From contig DATENA010000196.1 in assembly GCA_035275285.1 (NCBI GenBank), forward strand, positions 1 through 7,905: a stretch of DNA of 7,905 bases. The letters are read 5' to 3'. Under the pieces are notes generated by a model. It made no database searches and was not told the DNA's origin. It worked only from the letters and a program-made list of their open reading frames with translations. This DNA comes from Chersky-265 sp035275285. Its GTDB lineage: Bacteria; Fibrobacterota; Fibrobacteria; UBA11236. The position numbers and the translations under genes were made by a program. This document shows positions 1-5,478 of the stretch, in pieces (the first letter of the stretch is position 1; each line of letters opens with the position of its first letter).

Positions 1-1881
1 GACGCCAAATCCCCCGAGGTCCTGGCCCGCTTCGCCGCGCTGGACACGGCGTCCTTCCGCAAGCTGGCGGACTCCCTCGCCGCCGCCCGCGTGAAACCCC
101 AGGCGCCCCTAATCCCCTCGGACACCGCCAAGATCGCGAAGGCGGACTCGGCCAAGGCGAAACCGCCGCTTTCCGTTTCCGATTCCCTGAACCGCATGGC
201 CCTGGCCCGCACGCTTTACGATTCCATCTCCACCGTCGCCAAGAACGGGATCCTGGAGGAAGCCGCCAACGCGGCGGACTCCCTGGCCTCCAAGGCCAAG
301 GCCGAGGCCGCCGCCTCGGGAAACGGAAGCTCCCCTTTCCGCAAGCTGGGCATCACGGCCCTCATCGTGAAGGGCAGCAGCGTCTGGATCGGCAGCGAGG
401 ACGGCCTCTACGAGTACAAGAAGACCTCGATCACGCGCCGGGGGCAGAGCCTGCTCCCCAGCCAATACGTGACCGGCATCGCCGCCCACGAGAACCTGGA
501 CGAGATCTACGTGTCCCTGAAGAACGCCGGCATCGCCCGCTACACGCCGCCCAAGTCCTCCGGAAGCGCCGCCAAGTGGAAGGTTTTCACTACCGCGGAC
601 GGGCTCATCGATTCCGCGGTCGCCAAGATCCTGCTCGACAAGGACGGCCACGTATGGGCCGCGCATGCGGGCGGCATGTCCCATTACACGGCCCTGCGCG
701 TCTGGGAGAAGATCCACTTCAAGAAGCAGGAACTGCGCACCCTGGCCCTGGACGATGACGGCCACATCTGGATCGGGACCAACGAGGGCGCCTGGAAATA
801 CACCCCCAAGTACACCAACGCCAAGGGCCGCCTGGAGGCCAAGAAGGGCGAGGAGGCGGGCAAATCCGACCTGCGCGCGGACTGGGTCCATTTCCACACC
901 GGCAACGGCCTGACCGACAAGAGCGTGCGCGAGATCAAGTCCCAGGGACCGGACATCTGGTTCGTGACGGACGCGGGCATCGAACGTTACAACACCGCCA
1001 AGGCCCAGGTGGGGTTCTTCTACGAAAGCCTGCTGCCGGTGCTCAACCTGCCCGACCTCTATCACGCCTTCATGGCCGCCACCTTCCCCGTGGAGGAATG
1101 GGGCACCGTGGGCGGCTTCGTGAACTACGTCTCCTTCGGCCAGAACAACCAGACCAATTCCGAGGGCGTGGAGATCGCCAAGTTCGACTCCTACGAACTG
1201 GTGGGGGCCCTGAGCTACGGCACGCGCCTGACCCAGGACCTGGGCTTGGGCATCAACGCCAAGTTCATCTACTCGGCCCTGGCGCAGGGCATCACCTCCA
1301 GCGGCGAAAGGACCGACGGCATCGCGGTCAGCTACGCCGTGGACGCGGGCCTGCTCTGGAAAATGCCCTATCTCAAGGGGCTGAGCCTCGCCTTCGTCAT
1401 GCAGAACATGGGTCCGGCCGTGTTCTACGTGGATCAAGCCCAGGCGGATCCCATCCCCTTCACCTGGAAGGTGGGCATGGCCTATGAATTGGTGCATACC
1501 CCCAACCACCGCCTGACCGTGGCCGCGGACGCCAACCGCGAAGCCGTCTACCGCGAAGGCAACGATGCGTCCCCGGTCTACATCGGCGCCTGGAAGGATC
1601 TGGCCTATCCCTTCGACGACAAGGATCACTCCGTGGGGGCCACCTGGAAGGAGAACGTGCGCCAGAGCGTGTTCAACACCGGAATGGAATACGTGTACGC
1701 CAACGTGGCGGCGTTCCGCACGGGTTACCTGTACGATCAGAGCGGCAAGCGCTACGAACTGGACCTGGGCCTCGGCTTCATGATCTCGGACATCCTGCAG
1801 GTGGACGGGACCTTCATCAAGTCCTTCGACAACGGCATCCGCAACAACCAGAAGCGGTTCAGCATGCTGTTGCGCTTCTAG
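1..1881 (+). CDS. PorV/PorQ-family outer-membrane beta-barrel protein with beta-propeller region (5' end outside window)
   Basis: The frame is open to the left edge and reads in sensible codons from base 1, so the GTG at 91 is not taken as the start; 626 residues are visible, numbered here from base 1. Residues 1-117 are Ala/Lys/Ser-rich and probably helical linker. Residues 118-330 hold about five Reg_prop-like blades (for example SSVWIGSEDGLYEY, GHVWAAHAGGMSHY, GHIWIGTNEGAWKY, DIWFVTDAGIERY), some preceded by a 'W..F.T.DGL' start. Residues 337-626 resemble the PorV/PorQ barrel: PVLNLPDLYHAF, WGTVGGFVNYVSFG, YELVGALSYGTRL, LGLGINAKFIYS, KGLSLAFVMQNMGP and QADPIPFTWKVGMAYEL, ending in Leu-Arg-Phe, the aromatic C-terminus usual for barrels inserted by BAM. 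PorV is the shuttle and attachment-complex component of type IX secretion; many paralogues in the family have unknown roles. The N-terminal barrel strands and signal peptide should lie upstream. The family call is by eye; its role in secretion here is inference. Confidence 0.8.
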   Translation, partial: DAKSPEVLARFAALDTASFRKLADSLAAARVKPQAPLIPSDTAKIAKADSAKAKPPLSVSDSLNRMALARTLYDSISTVAKNGILEEAANAADSLASKAKAEAAASGNGSSPFRKLGITALIVKGSSVWIGSEDGLYEYKKTSITRRGQSLLPSQYVTGIAAHENLDEIYVSLKNAGIARYTPPKSSGSAAKWKVFTTADGLIDSAVAKILLDKDGHVWAAHAGGMSHYTALRVWEKIHFKKQELRTLALDDDGHIWIGTNEGAWKYTPKYTNAKGRLEAKKGEEAGKSDLRADWVHFHTGNGLTDKSVREIKSQGPDIWFVTDAGIERYNTAKAQVGFFYESLLPVLNLPDLYHAFMAATFPVEEWGTVGGFVNYVSFGQNNQTNSEGVEIAKFDSYELVGALSYGTRLTQDLGLGINAKFIYSALAQGITSSGERTDGIAVSYAVDAGLLWKMPYLKGLSLAFVMQNMGPAVFYVDQAQADPIPFTWKVGMAYELVHTPNHRLTVAADANREAVYREGNDASPVYIGAWKDLAYPFDDKDHSVGATWKENVRQSVFNTGMEYVYANVAAFRTGYLYDQSGKRYELDLGLGFMISDILQVDGTFIKSFDNGIRNNQKRFSMLLRF

Positions 1882-1933
1882 ACCCCGGCGCCGGCGGACT
1901 CCACCGCCGACCACGGATAAAAAAATGTTACCA

Positions 1934-1961
1934 GGGACGCCTCCGCGTCCCGTTTTTTTTT
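1934..1961 (+). terminator. Rho-independent terminator after the PorV-like gene
   Basis: A perfect 7-bp stem (GGGACGC at 1934-1940, GCGTCCC at 1945-1951) closes a CTCC loop and is followed by one G and nine T (1953-1961). It starts 53 bases after the stop codon at 1881. Seven A at 1919-1925 could extend pairing with the T run. This separates the PorV-like gene from the next transcription unit. Confidence 0.9.
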
Positions 1962-2033
1962 GCGCGCCGCCCGCGCCCTTTCCTCCGCCGCACCGCGTTC
2001 CCGCCGTGTTACCGAATCCGCCGCTTCCCGGTC

Positions 2034-2039
2034 TATATG
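2034..2039 (+). promoter_or_regulatory. Candidate -10 box upstream of the caspase-like gene
   Basis: TATATG at 2034-2039 is the only AT-rich hexamer between the terminator at 1961 and the gene start at 2087. No good -35 is visible; the nearest, TTACCG at 2009-2014, is weak and spaced 19 bp. A promoter is expected here because a strong terminator precedes the gene, but this exact site is a guess. Confidence 0.3.
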
Positions 2040-2086
2040 CCGGAATGCGAAAGAGGCTTTCCGGAAACCTGAACGAGGAGATGCAT

Positions 2087-2974
2087 ATGAAGAAGACCAT
2101 CCGCGGCGCTCTCACCCTGGGAACGGTGTTCCTGGCGGCGGGCGCAGCCTCCGCCCTGGAGGCCAAAATGTACGCGGTCACCACCTGGAACGCCGGTTGC
2201 TCCGGCAGCACGCGCAACTCCTGGGACGATATGGTGAAGGCCTGGTATGACGACGTCACCAATTCCGGCACTTCCGTTTTCGGATGGTGCGTCTCCGGCC
2301 ATTGCGGGGAAGCCTACTCCAAGGACGGGAGCCTCATCAACGGGGACGTGGTCAACAGCCGGATGGCCGACGCCTCCCGGGTCGCCTGGGGCAACGACGC
2401 GGTGCGCCTGGACGACGGCGACGCGGTCATGATCGGCCTGCACGGGTCCGACGTGGGCAACGGCTGGAGCGGCTCCCTGCGCGTCGACGAGCCCGGCGGC
2501 GGCGATTGCAAGATCACCACTCCGGAAATGGAGATCGGCGACACCGATCTGGAATTCCTCCACCTCTCCTCCTGCCATTCCATGGAAGACAACCAATGGA
2601 GCACCTGGGAGAAATCCATGGCCGGCGCGCACCAGGTGGACGGCTTCCACGGCCTGATGTGGATCGGATCCGGGCTGGTCGACGATTACGAGGACTTCAG
2701 CGACGACGCCTTCGGCGGATCCATCGCCGATTCCTGGGTCGACAACATGTACTACAGCAACGAATTCGGCGACAACGACGCGGACGACCAATGCCCAGTG
2801 GCCTTCGCGGTCGGCTCCAGCGGCGCCGACGCCGTCTACCGCCTGCACCATGAGCGCTACGACCACGTCTATTCCGACCCGCCCAATTCCGGGCTCACCG
2901 GCTCGGGGACCATCTATGCCACCACTTACATCTCCGGCTGCAATCCCGCAGGCGAAGACACCATCGGGAATTGA
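2087..2974 (+). CDS. Secreted caspase-like (clan CD-like) putative cysteine peptidase, DUF6345-like
   Basis: The protein has 295 aa. Two in-frame ATGs overlap (2081 and 2087). GAGGAG at 2075-2080 abuts the first and lies 6 bases before the second, so 2087 is chosen; it also gives a clean signal peptide (MKKTIR, hydrophobic core, cleavage near A21-S-A23). The mature protein is acidic and aromatic. Two segments recall caspase/gingipain-fold enzymes: a hydrophobic strand ending in His-Gly (DAVMIGLHG, H119) and a second ending in Cys (LEFLHLSSC, C163), the expected His/Cys dyad spacing for clan CD. The downstream pattern (W..W, DGFHGLMWIGSG, a late 'SIADSWVDN' helix) fits my recollection of DUF6345 proteins, which have the same HG...SC layout. 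Seven cysteines (38, 68, 73, 141, 163, 236, 285) leave room for disulfides, and D229-N-D-A-D-D234 looks like a calcium-type loop. It probably acts in the periplasm or outside the cell. It is the first gene of a two-gene unit. Peptidase activity is inferred; it may be a non-catalytic relative. Confidence 0.6.
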   Translation: MKKTIRGALTLGTVFLAAGAASALEAKMYAVTTWNAGCSGSTRNSWDDMVKAWYDDVTNSGTSVFGWCVSGHCGEAYSKDGSLINGDVVNSRMADASRVAWGNDAVRLDDGDAVMIGLHGSDVGNGWSGSLRVDEPGGGDCKITTPEMEIGDTDLEFLHLSSCHSMEDNQWSTWEKSMAGAHQVDGFHGLMWIGSGLVDDYEDFSDDAFGGSIADSWVDNMYYSNEFGDNDADDQCPVAFAVGSSGADAVYRLHHERYDHVYSDPPNSGLTGSGTIYATTYISGCNPAGEDTIGN

Positions 2975-2985
2975 GGGGAACGACC

Positions 2986-3948
2986 ATGAAGAACCAAATG
3001 CACAACCCTGCGATCCTCGGCCTCGGCGCCGCCTTCCTGATGTCCGTACCCGCCATCGCGCAGGTCCGGGGCCCCGCCCTCACCGCTGTGCTTTCGCCGG
3101 TCGTGGCCGCGGCGCCGGCTGCGGCCGCCGCGTCCCAAGACGACGACTCCGCCAAGCCGGCGGAACCTTCTCCGGAGCTGCAGAAACGCATCCGCGAACA
3201 GGTCGCGGCTTCCCTGCCCGTCTGGGACAAACGCCTGCTCACGAGCTACGAAACCGCCGGCCCCTGGGAGGACAACCTCAACTACGAGGCCCTGAACAAG
3301 GCCCTGGGGGAAACCCCGTTCGCCTGGGAAGGCAGGACCGTGCCGCCCCCGGACGCCGATCGCCTGACGGACGATTCCAAGTCCATGCGCATCCGCCGGG
3401 CCGAAGGGGTTTTCCGCTACCATAGCCGCAAACGGGAGTTCTCCGCCGACATGAAAGGCAAGCCCGCGCCGTCCTACGATCAAGTCTCCCGCCAGATAGG
3501 CGCCCTCCTGGGCGACTTGAAGTTCCCCCTCGCCGAAGCCGGCAAGGCGGACGTCAAGACCCAGGAAGTAGCGGTCAGCAACGAGGCCGGGGAGGTGGCG
3601 GAACGCTTCCCTTCCTATTCCTTCTTCCTGCTGAACCGCAAGGTGGAAGGCATCCCCGTGGAAGGTTCCACCGTGCGCGCGGCGGTGAACCTGCGCGGCG
3701 AAGTGCAGCGCCTGAAGATCGCCTGGCCGCATTTCCGCGTGCGGCCCGGAGCCGAGCTGCTCTCCCGGGAACGGGTGCTGGAAACGGCCTTGCAGAAGGT
3801 GTTCGCCCAGGATCCCACCGAAAGGCTGACGCTGGCCTCGCGCCTCGTGTACGCCAAGACGGAGAAGGGGGATTTCCTCCCCGCCGTGCAGGTGGACGTC
3901 AACGACGGCGAGACCCCTTATCGCATGACCATCCCCGTGGCCCTGTAG
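2986..3948 (+). CDS. Secreted protein with PepSY/FTP-like (propeptide-type) C-terminal region
   Basis: The protein has 320 aa. The ATG at 2986 is preceded by GAGGGGA (2973-2979) with a 6-base gap; a TTG at 2971 in the same frame overlaps the upstream stop and has no ribosome site. A signal peptide is clear (MKNQMHNPAI..., hydrophobic core, cleavage near A-I-A25/Q26). An Ala-rich low-complexity linker (about 31-50) and an acidic stretch follow, then a mixed domain. Residues about 158-240 and on carry features of propeptide-like PepSY/FTP folds: a helix, then 'YSFFLLNRKVEGIPVEGS', 'VRAAVNLRGEVQRLKIAW', a further helix (RERVLETALQKV) and a closing strand pair (FLPAVQVDVND ... YRMTIPVAL). In thermolysin-type proteases such domains inhibit or chaperone the enzyme. 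The gene begins 11 bp after the caspase-like gene stops, so the two are very likely co-transcribed and may work as a pair. The fold assignment is by pattern only; it could also be a stand-alone secreted protein of unknown role. Confidence 0.55.
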   Translation: MKNQMHNPAILGLGAAFLMSVPAIAQVRGPALTAVLSPVVAAAPAAAAASQDDDSAKPAEPSPELQKRIREQVAASLPVWDKRLLTSYETAGPWEDNLNYEALNKALGETPFAWEGRTVPPPDADRLTDDSKSMRIRRAEGVFRYHSRKREFSADMKGKPAPSYDQVSRQIGALLGDLKFPLAEAGKADVKTQEVAVSNEAGEVAERFPSYSFFLLNRKVEGIPVEGSTVRAAVNLRGEVQRLKIAWPHFRVRPGAELLSRERVLETALQKVFAQDPTERLTLASRLVYAKTEKGDFLPAVQVDVNDGETPYRMTIPVAL

Positions 3949-3960
3949 AACGGGAAACCG

Positions 3961-3979
3961 CCCGGCCCGAGCGGCCGGG
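3961..3979. repeat. GC-rich inverted repeat after the secreted pair
   Basis: CCCGGCC (3961-3967) and GGCCGGG (3973-3979) form a perfect 7-bp stem with a 5-base loop, 12 bases after the stop at 3948. No T run follows, so on its own it is not a classic intrinsic terminator. It may stabilise the 3' end of the transcript or act with the hairpin at 4007-4034. Confidence 0.5.
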
Positions 3980-4006
3980 AAGATGGGGCCCGGGAAGGCC
4001 CGTAAC

Positions 4007-4034
4007 AGGCCCGCTTCCGCGAGGAGGCGGGCCT
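4007..4034. terminator. Bidirectional hairpin between convergent genes, GCGA tetraloop
   Basis: AGGCCCGC (4007-4014) pairs perfectly with GCGGGCCT (4027-4034). The stem continues through TTCC/GGAG (4015-4018 with 4023-4026, one G-U wobble on the + strand RNA), giving 12 pairs around the GNRA tetraloop GCGA (4019-4022). Only a short T run follows on the + side. It lies between the + strand stop at 3948 and the minus-strand stop at 4039, four bases from the latter, and could end both transcripts. Poor U-tracts mean it may be a transcript-end stabiliser instead. Confidence 0.6.
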
Positions 4035-4038
4035 TTGC

Positions 4039-4314
4039 TCATTCCTTCAGGCCGAACCGCTTCCGGGATTCTTCCATGGCCCGGATCCGCACCACCTCGC
4101 GATCGCGGGCCGGCGCGGTGGTGACCAGGGACCGGATCAGGAGCGCGGCGGCCTCGCGGACCTGTTCCACCGCGAGGTCGAACGCGGCCTCGTTGGCCTG
4201 GGACGGCTTGTTGAAGCCGCTCAGCTTGCGGACGAATTGGATCGCAGAAGCCCGGATCTCCTCCTCGGTGGCGGGAGGTTCGAAGTTGAACAGGGTTTTG
4301 ATGTTGCGGCACAT
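4039..4314 (-). CDS. DUF2277 family small protein
   Basis: The protein has 91 aa and starts MCRNIKTLFNFEPPATEEEI, followed by 'AIQFVRKLSGFNKPSQAN' and 'LVTTAPARDREV'. These are the conserved blocks I know from DUF2277 (PF10041): the MCRNIKTL start, the R-K-L-S-G-F-N/K-P-S motif and the T-T-A-P-R-x-R-E-V block, at normal family length. The protein is soluble, helical and cytoplasmic. Its function is unknown, although it is widespread across bacteria. The ATG at 4314 has GAGGA (4326-4322) 7 bases upstream on the minus strand. It runs convergently to the secreted pair and has its own intergenic region upstream, so it looks monocistronic. Confidence 0.93.
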   Translation of the reverse strand: MCRNIKTLFNFEPPATEEEIRASAIQFVRKLSGFNKPSQANEAAFDLAVEQVREAAALLIRSLVTTAPARDREVVRIRAMEESRKRFGLKE

Positions 4315-4357
4315 GGGCGATTCCTCTTTTCAGCCGTCCTGGGACAAGGCAGAGCAA

Positions 4358-4363
4358 GATATA
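4358..4363 (-). promoter_or_regulatory. Candidate -10 box for the DUF2277 gene
   Basis: On the minus strand the hexamer is TATATC, within the AT-rich stretch AAATATATCTT, the only such patch in this GC-rich intergenic region. It lies 44 bases before the ATG at 4314. The -35 position (4381-4386) reads CTGTGA and matches consensus poorly. Two GTCAC motifs on the + strand (4368-4372 and 4380-4384), the first inside CACGTG, flank this upstream region and could be regulator contacts. Confidence 0.35.
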
Positions 4364-4414
4364 TTTGTCACGTGCCTTAGTCACAGGGACGCCCTCGAAC
4401 GGAGGTATCTGATC

Positions 4415-4498
4415 ATGACCGGAAGCGGCGTCCACGTCGAGGACGGCTCGGGAACGCGGTATACGCTTCCCGGGAAAAGGGCGCCGGCCCCCCGGTAA
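4415..4498 (+). CDS. Doubtful 27-aa mini-ORF
   Basis: An ATG at 4415 is preceded by GGAGG (4401-4405) with a 9-base gap and opens 27 codons to a TAA at 4496-4498. The peptide begins MTGSGVHVEDGSG and ends in a Pro/Ala/Arg tail. It lies divergently from the DUF2277 gene. I recognise no family, and GC-rich DNA produces such frames by chance; only the ribosome-site-like sequence argues for it. Confidence 0.15.
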   Translation: MTGSGVHVEDGSGTRYTLPGKRAPAPR

Positions 4499-4522
4499 TA
4501 CCGCCGGAGTCGAAACCCCGGG

Positions 4523-4538
4523 GAACCGGATCCGGTTC
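4523..4538. repeat. 16-bp perfect palindrome
   Basis: GAACCGGATCCGGTTC equals its own reverse complement. It sits 32 bases beyond the stop of the 296-aa gene on the minus strand. It could be a protein-binding site or an RNA stem; with no loop and no T run it is not a good terminator. Confidence 0.5.
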
Positions 4539-4569
4539 GGACGGCAGGCGGAGAAAGGTTCCTGATCCG

Positions 4570-5460
4570 CTACAGGACCGTTTCCGGCGAGAACACGGCG
4601 CCGGCGAAAACCGGCAGGCCCGCCACCCCGGCCGGGTGCAGATAGCAGAGGTAGGAAAAAACGCCGATGCGTCCGCCACCTCCCGTGAAGACGACCGGCG
4701 CGCGCAAGGTGAATTCCAGCGGGCTTTCCGTCGACACGGCCACCAGTTCCGGCCCGGGCAAGGCCTGGAAGTCCAGAATTTCCTCTTCCACTTCCATCGG
4801 CAGCGGCGTCACTCCCGGAGTTTGCGGGGGATACACCCCATGGCGGATGGCGAGGGATTTCAGCTCCCGCGGACCGGGGCTGGCGGGGTGCGGCACGAAA
4901 ATGCGTTCGCTGCCGGCGTTCTCCAGACGCATCGCGGCCTCGATGCCTTCTCCGGTGAATCGTATGGACAAGGCTTTGAGGGACAGCGACCAGACGGGCC
5001 TGGGGCAGGCCCCGCGCATCCATCCGTTCAGGAGATCGAATACCGCCTCGAGCGCGGGAGGGACCGGCGGCTGGGGCGGGCTCCAGCGGAATACGAAGAG
5101 CTTGCGGGCGGCCACGATCGTCAATTGGAAGACCGGGTCCTGCGGCGAAGGGACCTGGGCGGGAACGGCATGCAAGGGGGCCGCTGCGAGCGTGCGGAGG
5201 CCCTCCAGGAGCTCCTCCTTGGGGATCTCCCCTTCATAGACACCCGGCGGCGACACTTCGGTGTCGGCGGGGCTGCGGCGGCGGAAAAGCCGCGCGGCCC
5301 CGGAACCGCCGACTTGCAACCGTTGTTCGTACTCGTACGCCGTCCCGTACCGCGGCCCGGAGACCACGGCGTACTCGAGCCGGAAGTCCGCGAGCAGGCG
5401 CTCGGCCTGCAGGACGTTGCCGATGGCGGTAGCGAAAGCCTTTTGTTCCGGATTATCCAA
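4570..5460 (-). CDS. Cytoplasmic protein of unknown family, partner gene of the metalloprotease
   Basis: The protein has 296 aa. The longest frame begins at a GTG (5466-5464), but the ribosome site GAGGAG (5471-5466) overlaps that codon. A TTG at 5460 lies 5 bases after GAGGAG and is the better start. There is no signal peptide or membrane segment. The N-terminal half has a helix, then a strand-rich part with 'PPGVYEGEIPKEELLEGL' and 'DPVFQLTIVAARKLFVFRW', and a Pro-rich turn before a helix (ALEAVFDLLNGWM, about residues 136-148). The C-terminal half (about 157-296) is beta-rich and looks like an Ig-like sandwich: 'LSLKALSIRF', 'AAMRLENAGSERIFVP', 'LEFTLRAPVVF', 'GRIGVFSYLCYLHP'. I do not recognise the family. 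It starts 18 bp after the metalloprotease stops, so co-transcription is very likely. A role as adaptor, chaperone or immunity protein for that enzyme is inference from position only. Confidence 0.8.
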   Translation of the reverse strand: MDNPEQKAFATAIGNVLQAERLLADFRLEYAVVSGPRYGTAYEYEQRLQVGGSGAARLFRRRSPADTEVSPPGVYEGEIPKEELLEGLRTLAAAPLHAVPAQVPSPQDPVFQLTIVAARKLFVFRWSPPQPPVPPALEAVFDLLNGWMRGACPRPVWSLSLKALSIRFTGEGIEAAMRLENAGSERIFVPHPASPGPRELKSLAIRHGVYPPQTPGVTPLPMEVEEEILDFQALPGPELVAVSTESPLEFTLRAPVVFTGGGGRIGVFSYLCYLHPAGVAGLPVFAGAVFSPETVL

Positions 5461-5478
5461 TCGCACTCCTCGGCCGGA

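Larger units (their letters stand above)
4315..4569. other. Intergenic region between two minus-strand genes, rich in perfect palindromes
   Basis: These 255 bases separate the end of the 296-aa gene (4570) from the start of the DUF2277 gene (4314). I see a candidate promoter at the DUF2277 side, palindromes at 4467-4476 (TTCCCGGGAA) and 4523-4538, and a doubtful + strand mini-ORF at 4415-4498. No intrinsic terminator with a T run follows the 296-aa gene on the minus strand. Confidence 0.6.

Noticed and set aside
91..93. GTG at 91 as start of the PorV-like gene
   Set aside because: The same frame continues open to base 1 with matching composition, there is no signal peptide after 91, and the barrel would lack its first strands.
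259..330. Ala/Lys repeat-like stretch considered as a DNA repeat
   Set aside because: The short recurring 'gccaaggcc' units reflect Ala-Lys-Ala linker coding, with no regular period.
1925..2086. Longer N-terminus for the caspase-like protein starting at 1925
   Set aside because: It would translate through the T9 terminator and add a Pro-rich stretch ahead of a good signal peptide; the ribosome site at 2075-2080 supports 2087.
109..2271. 720-codon open frame on the minus strand
   Set aside because: It is antisense to the PorV-like gene, runs past the terminator into the next gene, and its product is a low-complexity Gly/Val/His/Arg mix typical of a mirror frame in GC-rich coding DNA.
2033..2866. 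277-codon minus-strand frame
   Set aside because: Antisense to the caspase-like gene, which has a signal peptide and a ribosome site; the antisense product shows no recognisable motif.
4413..4679. 88-codon minus-strand frame
   Set aside because: It overlaps the 3' end of the 296-aa gene in another frame and continues into palindrome-rich intergenic DNA; no motif or ribosome site supports it.
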